In this document: one piece after another, positions 9,599-18,244 of the stretch | How the letters are laid out: each line of letters begins with the position of its first letter | Numbering within the stretch: the stretch's first letter is position 1 | Assembly (NCBI GenBank): GCA_016721315.1 | Contig: JADKIL010000020.1 | Coordinates: 62,001 to 126,000 of the forward strand | Direction of reading: 5' to 3' | Source: Candidatus Villigracilis vicinus | Lineage (GTDB): Bacteria; Chloroflexota; Anaerolineae; Anaerolineales; Villigracilaceae | DNA: 64,000 nucleotides | Notes under the pieces: generated by a model | What the model saw: the letters and a program-made list of their open reading frames with translations, nothing else | Told to the model about the DNA's origin: nothing | The model's database searches: none | Position numbers and translations under genes: made by a program

Positions 9599-10454
9599 CT
9601 ATTTGGCTGGGGTGAATCCCCATTTGGCGAGTATAGCCTGTCCCTCAGCCGAAAGGACATATTCAATGAATTTCGCGGCGAGGTCGGCATTCTCAGATTT
9701 GACGAGCGGCGCAATGGGGTACTTGGCGATGACATTCAAGTCTGCGGGGATTTCAATGGGCTTCAATTCGGGCGCGGCGACTACATCTGAGACATAGACG
9801 ATACCCGCATCCGCTTTCGCCAAGCTGGACTTTGGCAACCACCTGTTTGACATTATCTTCGTTGGAAACGACGTTTGCCAAAACCTTGTCTTTGTACCCT
9901 GTTCCAAAGGAAGCATCCATCAGGTCAAGCGCCTGACGAGCATATTTCCCAACGGGAACTTCTTCCGCTGCTAAAACAATTTTGATTCCAGGGTTGGCGA
10001 GGTCTTCCAATTTTTCGAGAGCAGCGGGGTTATCTGCGGGCAAGATAACGACCAGCTTATTGGATAGAAATACTTGCGAAACATCTGCGCCAACGAAAGT
10101 GCCTGTAACGAGCGTTTCCATTTCTTTGCCGCTGGCGGAGGCGAATACATCCGCGGGTGCGCCTTCTTCAATTTGAGTCCGCAGGGCTTGGGAGCCTGCA
10201 AAGTTGAAGGTGGTGGTGACGCCAGGGTTGGCGGCATCAAAGGCGGCGCCAATTTCGGTGAAGGCATCGGTTAATGAAGCGGCAGCGAATACTGTCAGGG
10301 TCTGAGGCACAGGCTCGGGTGTGGCGGTTGGCGGAACTTCTGTCGGCGCAAGGGTTGGCGCTTCGGTGGCAGGAGCAGGTGTCGGTGTGGCTGAGGCGCC
10401 GCAGGCTGTCAAAAAGATGGAAAGCAAAAGGGTTAGAGATAGCAGGCGTTTCAT
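9599..10454 (-). CDS. modA: Molybdate/tungstate-binding lipoprotein ModA (one frameshift)
   Basis: The extracytoplasmic binding protein for ModB. The N-terminus MKRLLSLTLLLSIFLTACG is a lipoprotein signal with the lipobox LTAC, followed by a Thr/Pro linker. The ModA core follows: LTVFAAASLTDAFTEIG, FNFAGSQALRTQIEEGAPADVFASA, GYKDKVLANVVSNEDNVKQVVAKVQLGE. An extra A at about 9815-9817 shifts the frame; beyond it ADAGIVYVSDV and the C-terminal domain continue to a stop at 9599. ATG 10454 has AAGGAG five bases upstream. Transcribed from a strong promoter that overlaps a palindrome (see 10487-10529). Confidence 0.9.
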
Positions 10455-10486
10455 GGATTCTCCTTAGTGAAATTTGTCTTGGTGGG

Positions 10487-10529
10487 TACTCACTAAGTGA
10501 GTATATCGCAAAAATCTTCGTAGCGACAA
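10487..10529 (-). promoter_or_regulatory. modA promoter with overlapping palindromic operator
   Basis: On the minus strand TTGTCG (10529-10524), an 18-base spacer and TATACT (10505-10500) form a good promoter. A perfect inverted repeat, TACTCAC-TAA-GTGAGTA (10487-10503), covers the -10 and the start point, where a repressor would block transcription. The GntR-PBP or PadR regulator next door are candidates for the binder; this is inference. Confidence 0.6.
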
Positions 10530-10546
10530 GTAGTTTTCAGGAGAAT

Positions 10547-10915
10547 TTATTCAATGATTTTGCTACTGATGTGACCTTGTTTCGTACCACCCCAACTTAT
10601 CCACTTTGTGAACTCGAACTCGGGCAGGGTTGATGTCCGGGGGTTCCGTCCAGCATGTCCACCCATTGTATTTTTAAACGCCGATCCATTCGCTTGACAA
10701 GCCGCACAACTGAAAAGCCAATGGGATTCGGGCGGGTGTAGTAGCGGGTTGCGAAAATACCGTGCATGTTTTCATCCAGAAACGGTTTAACCAATAAGGA
10801 TTTGCTTTCAAGCGCTTCGTGAAAAACGTAAACCAAGGATGGGCGTCTCTGACTTTTCCTTGAACGGCGTATGAATTACGCCAATTGGCTTCATTTGAAA
10901 AATAATATCCGTCAT
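10547..10915 (-). pseudogene. trmO: TrmO/YaeB-type tRNA methyltransferase remnant
   Basis: Fragments match TrmO (TsaA), which N6-methylates t6A37 in tRNA-Thr. The N-terminus MKPIGVIHTPFKEKSETPI is followed at once, in another frame, by LVYVFHEALESKSLLVKPF, HGIFATRYYTRPNPIGFSV and WVDMLDGTP. About 30 residues of the family, the segment normally between these pieces, are missing, and further shifts follow DGTP before a tail with LPEFEFTKWISWGG. Unlike the other interrupted genes here, the internal deletion cannot be repaired by one-base changes, so I regard this as a true pseudogene. Ends at TAA 10547-10549. Confidence 0.65.
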
Positions 10916-10928
10916 TTTTCTGTCAGAC

Positions 10929-11477
10929 TCACTTGAAATATTTCTGGCTTTCATCGAGCCACTCAAGAACGAACTTTAATTGTTTCAAGCGCATTTCCAG
11001 ACTCATGCGATTGTATATCTGCTCGGCGGGCAGCTCTGCGAGCGTGGCTTCCAGACGCTGAATGTGCGTGTCCGCTTCGGTGCGCTGCTGTTCGAACGCC
11101 TTTGTGATTTTTTTAGGGAAGTACATTTTGAGAAAATACAAACGCGTGATGAATTCCATGCGGATGGCGCGGGTGCTGCCGCCACTGGGAGTGTTCAGCC
11201 AGTCCAAAAAGTTTTGGCGACCCTGCTCGGTCATTTTCAATAACTGACGGCTGGGAAGTTTTTCCTGTGGGATTTTTTCCACTGAAATATCGCCCTGCGC
11301 TTCCAACCGTTTCAAAATAGCGTACGCCTGACTCTGGCTCAAATGCCAGACCTGACCCAAGTCCGCGTTGACGGTGCGGTGCAGGTCGTAGCCATGCCCC
11401 GCTTCTTTGTAGAGCAAGCCGAGCAATGCCATTTCTGGAGAGAGCGTCCCAATGTGATGTGGTTTTTTGTCTGCCAT
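10929..11477 (-). CDS. PadR-family transcriptional regulator
   Basis: A 182-residue PadR protein. The N-terminal winged helix has the hallmark LGLLYKEAGHGYDLHRTV, VWHLSQSQAYAILKRLEAQG and a basic wing with ITEQGR-type KMTEQGRQNFLDWL. The C-terminal helical domain (residues 115-182) mediates dimerisation. ATG 11477 is preferred over the TTG at 11492 because GGTGAG lies four bases upstream. On the minus strand TATACT (11514-11509) is a likely -10. It resembles the second PadR at 25089-25628, which stands beside the molybdenum enzyme operon. The ligand is unknown. Confidence 0.9.
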   Translation of the reverse strand: MADKKPHHIGTLSPEMALLGLLYKEAGHGYDLHRTVNADLGQVWHLSQSQAYAILKRLEAQGDISVEKIPQEKLPSRQLLKMTEQGRQNFLDWLNTPSGGSTRAIRMEFITRLYFLKMYFPKKITKAFEQQRTEADTHIQRLEATLAELPAEQIYNRMSLEMRLKQLKFVLEWLDESQKYFK

Positions 11478-11521
11478 ATTCTCACCAAGCAAATATTTTT
11501 ATAAGGTCAGTATATCGCAAC

Positions 11522-11550
11522 TTGCAAAATGTACCCCATCCCACTATACT
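11522..11550 (+). promoter_or_regulatory. Leaderless promoter for the GntR-PBP regulator
   Basis: TTGCAA (11522-11527), a 17-base spacer and TATACT (11545-11550) form a near-consensus promoter. The ATG at 11557 starts six bases after the -10, so the transcript should begin at the start codon. There is no Shine-Dalgarno in that space. Confidence 0.7.
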
Positions 11551-11556
11551 CATATT

Positions 11557-12651
11557 ATGGAATCAAGCCACCTCTACCAGCAAATCGTTTCATCCATTCG
11601 TGATGACATTCTTTCGGGTGTTATAAAACCTGGTGCTTCATTGCCGCCCATGCGCAAGATGACCGAGCAGTGGGGCTGCACGACTGGAACCATTATGCGT
11701 GCCTATCAGGAACTGGCGCATCAGGGATTGGTTGTCAGCCATGTGGGGAAGGGGACGAAAGTTGTCGAGCAGATTCCCGAACAGACTCAAAATCCCATGC
11801 GCCGTGCGGCGTTGTTCAATCGCATGGAAGCTTTTCTGCTGGAAATCATGACGGCTGGCTATTCACCCGACGAAGTGGAACAATCCCTGCGCGTCGCTCT
11901 CGACCGCTGGCGGACATTCTCCAGCGCACCCGAAGAGACACCGCCGAATATTCTGCGCTTCGTCGGCAGCCATGACCCATCTCTCGCGTTGATTGCTTCG
12001 CAGTATCACGAGAACAATCCGAAACTCTCATTGCATTTATCGTTCACTGGCAGCCTCGGCGGACTCATTGCACTCGCTGAGAAAAAAGCTGACTTGGCAG
12101 GCTGTCATCTCTGGGACGAAAACACCGACACGTACAACGAACCATTCATCCGTAAATTATTGCCTGGTCAAAAAGTGGCAATGCTCACCCTCGCTCATCG
12201 CCGTGTGGGACTAATTCTTCCAGAAGGAAATCCACTCGGCATCAAAAGCCTGAAAGACCTGACCAAATCAGGCGTGCATTTTGCAAATCGTCAGCAGGGT
12301 TCTGGCACGCGTGTCTGGCTGGACGCGCAATTACGCAGCCTGAAAATCAACCCATCCAGCATCTCTGGTTATGACGAAGAAAAGATGACTCACTCCGAAG
12401 TCGCCCGCGCCATCAGCAAGGGACAAGCCAACGCAGGCATCGGTGTGGAAACTGCTGCAATGTCTTTTGGACTCGATTTCAAGCCTTTGACTACCGAACG
12501 CTACGACCTTATCATTCCCTCCGAAAAATGGGAAAACGAATCCGTGCAGGCGCTCAAGAAATGGTTAAGTGCCAAGCAAACAAAATCCGCCATCAATAAC
12601 CTTGGCGGATATGACACGTCTCAAACGGGCGCGGTCACTTGGGTCGCTTAG
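11557..12651 (+). CDS. GntR-type winged helix fused to a PBP-like (molybdate-type) ligand-binding domain
   Basis: A one-component regulator of 364 residues. Residues 1-75 are a GntR winged helix (LYQQIVSSIRDDILSGVIKP, LPPMRKMTEQWG, TIMRAYQELAHQGLV). From about residue 135 a periplasmic-binding-like domain follows: LRFVGSHDPSLALIA, TGSLGGLIALAEKKADLAGCH, VGLILPEGNPLGI, NRQQGSGTRVWLD, ANAGIGVETAA. Domains of this type bind molybdate or related small ligands in the cytoplasm, and modAB lies next door, so sensing molybdate or tungstate is a reasonable inference. The upstream in-frame start at 11467 is rejected because the promoter at 11522-11550 would lie inside it. Confidence 0.88.
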   Translation: MESSHLYQQIVSSIRDDILSGVIKPGASLPPMRKMTEQWGCTTGTIMRAYQELAHQGLVVSHVGKGTKVVEQIPEQTQNPMRRAALFNRMEAFLLEIMTAGYSPDEVEQSLRVALDRWRTFSSAPEETPPNILRFVGSHDPSLALIASQYHENNPKLSLHLSFTGSLGGLIALAEKKADLAGCHLWDENTDTYNEPFIRKLLPGQKVAMLTLAHRRVGLILPEGNPLGIKSLKDLTKSGVHFANRQQGSGTRVWLDAQLRSLKINPSSISGYDEEKMTHSEVARAISKGQANAGIGVETAAMSFGLDFKPLTTERYDLIIPSEKWENESVQALKKWLSAKQTKSAINNLGGYDTSQTGAVTWVA

Positions 12652-12660
12652 ATGTGATTC

Positions 12661-12691
12661 AAAAAAGAGGTGTCCGCAGACACCCCTTTTT
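12661..12691. terminator. Bidirectional intrinsic terminator
   Basis: GGTGTC-CGCA-GACACC stem, extended by two more pairs across one mismatch, with A6 on the left and T5 on the right. It lies between the convergent GntR-PBP gene and the aldehyde dehydrogenase at 12708. Confidence 0.85.
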
Positions 12692-12707
12692 ATTTACAGA
12701 TACGAGA

Positions 12708-14231
12708 TTAATCCCCGAACTTGATTCCCTGAGCCAAAGGCAGGTCTTTCGACCAGTTGATGGTATTTGTCTGACGACGCATGTACGTCTTCCATGCATC
12801 CGAACCGGATTCGCGCCCGCCGCCGGTTTCCTTTTCACCGCCAAAGGCGCCGCCGATCTCTGCGCCGGATGTGCCGATGTTGATGTTGGCGATCCCGCAA
12901 TCGGAACCAGCAGCCGAGAGGAAAGCCTCCGCTTCCCGAAGCGAGTCGGTGAACATGGCACTCGAAAGTCCCTGTGGTACATCATTGTGGATACGAACAG
13001 CATCTTCGATGGTTTCGTATTCAAGCAGATAAAGGATGGGGGCAAATGTTTCGGTCTTAACGATCTCAGTCTGAGCTGGCATCTTGATGATGGTCGGTTC
13101 AACAAAGGCGGGTCCCAGATCGGAAAGCATGCGTCCACCAGCGACAATTTCACCCCCGTCCGCAACTGCGCTCTTGATAGCATCCATCATTTCTTCGGTC
13201 ACTGAACGATCAACAAGTGGACCCATCAACGTGTCAGCTTCAAGCGGATCGCCGATACGGACTTGTTTGTATGCATTAACCAGGCGTGTTGTCAGGTTTT
13301 TGGCAATGGACTTCTGCATAATAATACGGCGGGTGGAGGTGCAGCGCTGTCCCGCTGTGCCAACTGCGCCGAACAGAATGGCGCGAGTAGCCATATCCAT
13401 ATCCGCTTTTTCAGAGACGATAATGCCGTTATTGCCGCCCAACTCGAGGATGGTGTGACCGAAGCGGCGGGCAACTGCCTCAGAGACATGAATGCCCACC
13501 GAAGTTGAACCAGTGAACGAGATAAGCGGGAGGCGTTTGTCATTGAGCATCAACTCACCAACTTCACGTCCTGATCCAATGGCAAGGTTGAAAATACCAC
13601 TCAATCTATGGTCTGCCATTACTTTGTTGGCGATATGTGTTACAGCGATGGCGGTCAGCGGGGTGTAGGAGGAAGGCTTCCAAATGATGGTGTCGCCGCA
13701 GATTGCTGCCAGGGCAGAGTTCCACGACCAAACCGCCACTGGGAAATTGAAGGCGGTCACCAAACCGAGAATTCCGAGCGGGTGCCATTGTTCATACATG
13801 CGGTGTGACGGGCGTTCGGAGTGCATGGTCAATCCATACAACATGCGTGACTGACCGACAGCGAAGTCGCAGATGTCGATCATTTCCTGTACCTCGCCAT
13901 GTCCCTCGGCGCGGATTTTGCCCATCTCCACGGTCACAAGATCGCCAAGCGGTTCCTTGAATTCGCGCAGGGCATTCCCCAAGTCACGCACTACTTCGCC
14001 GCGTTTGGGAGCGGGCACGGTGCGCCAATTCAAAAAAGTTTTTTGAGCATAGGAAGCAACTTTTTCATACGACTCGGGTGTGGCTTGAATGATTTTGGCA
14101 ATGGCTTCGCCAGTCGTTGGGTTGTAAGAAACCAATTCCTTGCCCTTGGGGTCCATCAACCAGCCATCCACGCCGGTACACGCACCAGCATTGACCGGTT
14201 GAATATTCAGTTTTTCCAGCAGTTTTTTCAT
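12708..14231 (-). CDS. ALDH7-type aldehyde dehydrogenase (aminoadipate semialdehyde/piperideine-6-carboxylate-like)
   Basis: A 507-residue ALDH of the ALDH7 (antiquitin, AmaB/PcD) branch, which oxidises alpha-aminoadipate semialdehyde or related aldehydes with NAD. Motifs: YNPTTGEAIAKI, EMGKIRAEGHGEVQEMID, TAFNFPVAVWSWN, SFTGSTSVG, ILELGGNNGII with the catalytic base, and GQRCTSTRRI with the catalytic Cys. The C-terminal GGEKETGGGRESGSDAWK is diagnostic for ALDH7. ATG 14231 has GGAG six bases upstream. A palindromic site lies just upstream (14254-14279). Its proximity to the molybdenum aldehyde oxidoreductase operon suggests related aldehyde metabolism, but the substrate is not proven. Confidence 0.93.
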   Translation of the reverse strand: MKKLLEKLNIQPVNAGACTGVDGWLMDPKGKELVSYNPTTGEAIAKIIQATPESYEKVASYAQKTFLNWRTVPAPKRGEVVRDLGNALREFKEPLGDLVTVEMGKIRAEGHGEVQEMIDICDFAVGQSRMLYGLTMHSERPSHRMYEQWHPLGILGLVTAFNFPVAVWSWNSALAAICGDTIIWKPSSYTPLTAIAVTHIANKVMADHRLSGIFNLAIGSGREVGELMLNDKRLPLISFTGSTSVGIHVSEAVARRFGHTILELGGNNGIIVSEKADMDMATRAILFGAVGTAGQRCTSTRRIIMQKSIAKNLTTRLVNAYKQVRIGDPLEADTLMGPLVDRSVTEEMMDAIKSAVADGGEIVAGGRMLSDLGPAFVEPTIIKMPAQTEIVKTETFAPILYLLEYETIEDAVRIHNDVPQGLSSAMFTDSLREAEAFLSAAGSDCGIANINIGTSGAEIGGAFGGEKETGGGRESGSDAWKTYMRRQTNTINWSKDLPLAQGIKFGD

Positions 14232-14253
14232 ATATGCTCCATCGTTTAAGATT

Positions 14254-14279
14254 TATTACATGTAAAACACATTGTAATA
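14254..14279. promoter_or_regulatory. Inverted repeat upstream of the ALDH7 gene
   Basis: TATTACA (14254-14260) and TGTAATA (14273-14279) are inverted copies; the left arm overlaps a perfect palindrome TTACATGTAA. It lies 22-48 bases upstream of the start codon and is a candidate operator. Confidence 0.35.
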
Positions 14280-14412
14280 GAAGTTACCATGTCCATGTTT
14301 TCCGAGGCTTTCACTTGAGTTTCGTAAATCTTTTTAAACATAAAGGACACGAAAGGCTCAAAGGAAAAACCTATGCGCCCGTTGTGTCCTTCATGTTCAA
14401 CTTTACTGATTG

Positions 14413-15501
14413 CTACACACTAACCGTGGTCACAAATTCACTGACTCTCTGTATCCCATGTTTCGCACTCACCATCTCCGCCAGAATCGACAGCGCGATT
14501 TCCTCAGGCGAAACCGCCCCCATGTTCATTCCAATCGGCGCGCGCAGGTGACTTAACTGCTCGTCGGTCACACCCAATTCACGCAGCGCCGCAAAGCGAT
14601 TGGGAATCTTCTTTCTCGTCCCCAACACACCGACATATCGTGCAGGGCTTTTCAACGCCACTGCCAACGCGGGATTATCCAACTTCTCATCATGGCTCAA
14701 CACAGCAATATACGTCCCTTCGTCGGGGTGAAGTTTTTCCAGCGCGTCCGAAGTCCATTCGACGAGCAATTCGTCCACGTGTGGGAATCGTTCACGCGTA
14801 GCAAATGCTTCACGCGGGTCAATCACAATCGTGTGATAACCAAGCGTCTTTGCCAACGTCACCAGCGGAATAGCGATATGCACCGCGCCAATCACCACCA
14901 TCCGCGAGACGGGCGCGAAGACATCGGCGAACACATCCACATGCTCCACATGATGAGCCGCCACAGAAAATGATGTCCAGCCTGATTCCTGCACATCCAT
15001 TTGTTTTTTCAGCCAAGTCCGCGCCTGTTCATCCAACGCCGCGCTGCCCAAACTTCCGAGCGTGCGCCCGTCCGACCACATCATCAATTTCTTTCCCAAG
15101 CCCGAGCCTGCAATCACCGTCGCAACCACGGCGAGTTCATTTTTCTCAATGCAAGTTTTCAACGCGGGGTAAATCTCGCGCCATGCTTCGCTCTCCATCG
15201 ACTCGATAAAAACATCCAGCGAACTTCCGCAAGTCAGCCCAATTTCCCACGGCATATCTTCATGCACCAGCCCAAAGTGCATCAACTTCGACGCGCCGCT
15301 CTTCATCACCGCCTGCGCCTCTTCATACACCACGCCCTCAATGCACCCGCCCGTCACCGAGCCTGCAATCTCCTGCGCCGATGTCATCGCCATCTTCGCG
15401 CCGAGCGGACGCAGCGACGAGCCGTCCTTCTTCACATTCGTCGCAATCGCCACCGACTTGCCCTGCTTGCGCCACGCTTCAACTTCATTAAAATACTTCA
15501 C
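14413..15501 (-). CDS. XdhC/CoxI-family molybdenum enzyme maturation factor
   Basis: A 362-residue XdhC-type protein, which delivers mature (often sulfurated) molybdenum cofactor to xanthine dehydrogenase-type enzymes. The N-terminal domain has the Cys pair in TGGCIEG and GLTCGSSLDVFIE. The C-terminal Rossmann domain has MVVIGAVHIAIPLVTLAKTLG, VIDPREAFATRERFP, VLSHDEKLDNPAL, VGVLGTRKK and APIGMNMGAVSPEEIALSI. The start overlaps the end of the ligase gene by four bases, so it is the last gene of the aldehyde oxidoreductase operon. No stop-codon readthrough is needed. Confidence 0.93.
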   Translation of the reverse strand: MKYFNEVEAWRKQGKSVAIATNVKKDGSSLRPLGAKMAMTSAQEIAGSVTGGCIEGVVYEEAQAVMKSGASKLMHFGLVHEDMPWEIGLTCGSSLDVFIESMESEAWREIYPALKTCIEKNELAVVATVIAGSGLGKKLMMWSDGRTLGSLGSAALDEQARTWLKKQMDVQESGWTSFSVAAHHVEHVDVFADVFAPVSRMVVIGAVHIAIPLVTLAKTLGYHTIVIDPREAFATRERFPHVDELLVEWTSDALEKLHPDEGTYIAVLSHDEKLDNPALAVALKSPARYVGVLGTRKKIPNRFAALRELGVTDEQLSHLRAPIGMNMGAVSPEEIALSILAEMVSAKHGIQRVSEFVTTVSV

Positions 15502-16760
15502 GCATTTTGACCTCGCTTATCCATGATGATTCGTTTGAGTAAACTTCCAACTTCATTTGGATTGTGATGACAATGTACAATTTTTTTTATGGATGAAACT
15601 GACTCGAGAGCCTTTTCCACCTCACGAGTGGAATCTTCGTCTGTGAGCATTTGCGTATCAATGAGCAGCGCTTCTTCCCCAGCCGAGCCTGATACCGTTA
15701 CCGAAAAATTCAACAACCCTGACAGTGCGAACAGCGCCTCGTCGAAATCAGGCAGTTTCAAAATTTCATCGCCAACCGAAACAAACCCGCTAAATCGTCC
15801 GCGGACTTTTTCCAACGTCCGCAATTTCGTCCCGCATGGACATTCCCCAACGATGAACCTGCTTCTATCTCCCATGCGATAACGGATGAGCGGCATTCCA
15901 CGCCGAGTCAATGTGCTGAACACAAGTTCACCATATTCCCCGTCAGGGATAGGTTCGCCCGTTTCGGGATTCACAATTTCAAAGAACATATCCGCTTCAC
16001 GTAGATGAAACCCGCGGTGTGCTTCACATTCCACGCCGCCGCCAAGTCCCATTTCTGTTGCGCCGTAGTGATTGAAGACTTTGCAGCCCCAAGTATTTTC
16101 CAACACATCCACAATCGCCGCAGGGACATAATCTGTTGAAAGTAAAATGGTGCGCGGCGCTTTGTGGCTCGGATTCCATCTGCGTGCCAAACTCAATATC
16201 TGAGTCGGCGACCCGACGAGACAATCTGCCTGCTCTTTTTCCATCACATCCAGAGCGTGGAACGGGTCTTTGACCATCCCATACGGAATCGGATGAGCGC
16301 CTTTGCGCTCCAATCCCATCCGCAGCAAATCGCCCACGCTGCCAGGTGTTTCCCCAGGCAGGAAAATCAACACACGTTCACCCGCCTCCACCAGCGTGGA
16401 CATGCCCACGCCGAAGAAGTCAATCGTCAACTGCTGGTCGTCAGCGGTGAAAAATATTCGTTTGGGCTCCCCAGTTGTCCCTGAACTTTGAAGCGTCACC
16501 ACCCGTTGAATTTCATCCTGTGACACGCACACAAATCCCAGCGGATTCTGTCGAATATCCTCTGGCGTCGTAAATGGGAATTGACTCAACTCATCCAAAC
16601 TCGAAATGGATTCGGGCATTCCCGCGAAAAGTTTTTTATAGAACGAACTCCGCCCACGCACCAATGCCAACGTCTCATTCAACTTTGCAAGTTGCCACGT
16701 TTGCAAGTCAATGCCATTTGTCTTTTGCTTTATCCAAGGGTCGAGCGGTGTCAATCGCAT
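15498..16760 (-). CDS. AMP-dependent ligase, PaaK/DVU_1553-like
   Basis: A 420-residue adenylate-forming enzyme of the phenylacetate-CoA ligase branch. The P-loop-like LQSSGTTGEPKRIFFT is at about residues 89-104, YGATEMGLGG near 220 and YRMGDRSRFI near 285, followed by a small Cys pair (CPCGTK). It would activate a carboxylate as an acyl-adenylate, and perhaps as a thioester. The surrounding genes match the order I remember for the Desulfovibrio vulgaris DVU_1551-1559 neighbourhood, where a ligase of this kind accompanies the molybdenum aldehyde oxidoreductase. The substrate may be a cofactor precursor rather than a catabolite; that is inference. It starts five bases after trsS ends. Confidence 0.85.
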   Translation of the reverse strand: MRLTPLDPWIKQKTNGIDLQTWQLAKLNETLALVRGRSSFYKKLFAGMPESISSLDELSQFPFTTPEDIRQNPLGFVCVSQDEIQRVVTLQSSGTTGEPKRIFFTADDQQLTIDFFGVGMSTLVEAGERVLIFLPGETPGSVGDLLRMGLERKGAHPIPYGMVKDPFHALDVMEKEQADCLVGSPTQILSLARRWNPSHKAPRTILLSTDYVPAAIVDVLENTWGCKVFNHYGATEMGLGGGVECEAHRGFHLREADMFFEIVNPETGEPIPDGEYGELVFSTLTRRGMPLIRYRMGDRSRFIVGECPCGTKLRTLEKVRGRFSGFVSVGDEILKLPDFDEALFALSGLLNFSVTVSGSAGEEALLIDTQMLTDEDSTREVEKALESVSSIKKIVHCHHNPNEVGSLLKRIIMDKRGQNA

Positions 16761-16765
16761 TTCAG

Positions 16766-18172
16766 TTAATCCCCAACCTGTAACTTTTGACCTTCAACCT
16801 TCAATATCGTATTTCGATACAACGACCTGCCATACTTATCCGTCAAGTTATACGCGCAGAACGGAACCAATCGTCCATCGGGGCTGGCGGTGTGGATGTA
16901 GCATTCGCGCAGGCGGTCGAGGTCGAGAGTCCACGCGTCTTGAAACGCCATGCCAGAGACACAAAAGGTATGCGTGCGTTTGCGTTCGAGGAAGACATCC
17001 CACTCGCCAAAACTCGGAGTGCCGATGACGGGCAAATCCGCTAAAGGCGCAGGCGATGACCAATGGGCAGCGACAAATTCTCGGGAGCGTGAAGCGCCTT
17101 CCGCAGCGGGGATGGGCTGACAGCAGCAGGAATCCTCTTTGTGGCGAGTCAACGGCTTGAGCGCGCCATCCGCCATCAAAACATAATTCCCGTGGAAGGA
17201 ACACAGCGCGTTCTCACCGCCAGGCGGACAAAGCGTGCCCGCTTGAATCAATCCGCCTGTTTGCGACTCGATGGATTGAATGACTTCGGGGATGGTAATG
17301 CGCATGTCGTCGGTGGGCGTTTCGGGGAAGCCCTGTGGGTAGCGTCCGAAATAACTGACGGGCTGAAAATGCACGCCGCGCACCGTGGGCATGTTCGCCA
17401 ATGCAAGACGAAGGATGTCGCCGATGTTATCCGTGTTGACATTGGGCACGAGCGTTGGCACCAGTACCACACCGATATTCAACTTGCCGCAATTCTCAAT
17501 GACTGCCATTTTCTTTTCAAGCAGTTCACGCCCGCGGATGGTTTTGAAAATCTCATCGCGTGTGCCGTCGAATTGCAGGAAGACCGTTGAAAGTCCCGCC
17601 TCTTTGAGCGCGGATAAATATTCAAAGTCCCGCGCAATGCGCAGACCATTGGTATTCAATTGAAAAAAGTTGAAACCATGCGAGCGTCCGATTTTGATGA
17701 TTTCAGGCAGGTCATTTCGCACACAAGGCTCGCCGCCCGAAAGTTGAATGTTGAACGGCCCGCCTGCCAAAAGCAAACGCTCAAACCATGCGTTGATTTC
17801 TTCGTGGGTTAAATCTGCTGGCGGGTTATTCGCCGCGTCCGCAAAACAGACGGGGCAATGCAGGTCACAGCGTTGAGTCACTTCGAGCAGCACACAGCAA
17901 GATTGCTGCTTATGCTCGGCGCATAAACCGCAATCATACGGACATCCGCGCTTGACTTCGGTAAATGGATTTTTGGGGTAGGTGGGAGTTTTAGGTTTGA
18001 CCCATGAAGTGAACGCGGGCAGTCCGCGCCAGATGATGGTTTTGAAATGCCCGTGGTCGGGGCAGTCTTTTTCGAGATAGACATCCCCGCCGTCGTACAT
18101 CACCCGCGCGGCAGGGATTCGCGCAAGGCACTCGGGACAAACGCTTTCGGTGTGAGAAAGGATTGTATTCAT
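16766..18172 (-). CDS. trsS: Radical SAM protein of the TrsS type (Cys form)
   Basis: A 468-residue radical SAM enzyme. The N-terminal part is a Zn-ribbon-like segment (CPECLARI, CPDHGHF, CPYDCGLCAEHKQQSCC). The [4Fe-4S]-SAM motif CDLHCPVCF (CxxxCxxC) follows at about residue 103, then QLSGGEPCVRNDL, the GGE motif. A Cys-rich C-terminal region (SCCCQP and a later CYIH) may hold an auxiliary cluster. TrsS homologues are sometimes selenoproteins; this one has no in-frame TGA and uses Cys throughout. It lies between the C_GCAxxG_C_C gene and the AMP ligase, as in the set known from sulfate reducers. The modified substrate is unknown. Confidence 0.85.
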   Translation of the reverse strand: MNTILSHTESVCPECLARIPAARVMYDGGDVYLEKDCPDHGHFKTIIWRGLPAFTSWVKPKTPTYPKNPFTEVKRGCPYDCGLCAEHKQQSCCVLLEVTQRCDLHCPVCFADAANNPPADLTHEEINAWFERLLLAGGPFNIQLSGGEPCVRNDLPEIIKIGRSHGFNFFQLNTNGLRIARDFEYLSALKEAGLSTVFLQFDGTRDEIFKTIRGRELLEKKMAVIENCGKLNIGVVLVPTLVPNVNTDNIGDILRLALANMPTVRGVHFQPVSYFGRYPQGFPETPTDDMRITIPEVIQSIESQTGGLIQAGTLCPPGGENALCSFHGNYVLMADGALKPLTRHKEDSCCCQPIPAAEGASRSREFVAAHWSSPAPLADLPVIGTPSFGEWDVFLERKRTHTFCVSGMAFQDAWTLDLDRLRECYIHTASPDGRLVPFCAYNLTDKYGRSLYRNTILKVEGQKLQVGD

Positions 18173-18181
18173 AAAGTTTCC

Positions 18182-18244
18182 AGTAGGGGCGACCCTTCAA
18201 GGCGGATAAGATACATTGGAATATCCAAGCGGGTTGCCCCTACT
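18182..18244. repeat. REP-like large stem-loop inside the operon
   Basis: Arms AGTAGGGGCGACCC (18182-18195) and GGGTTGCCCCTACT (18231-18244) pair with one G-U. The right arm contains the stop codon of the C_GCAxxG_C_C gene. The sequence looks like the GTAGGGGC-type dispersed repeats of chloroflexi and cyanobacteria. Confidence 0.5.
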
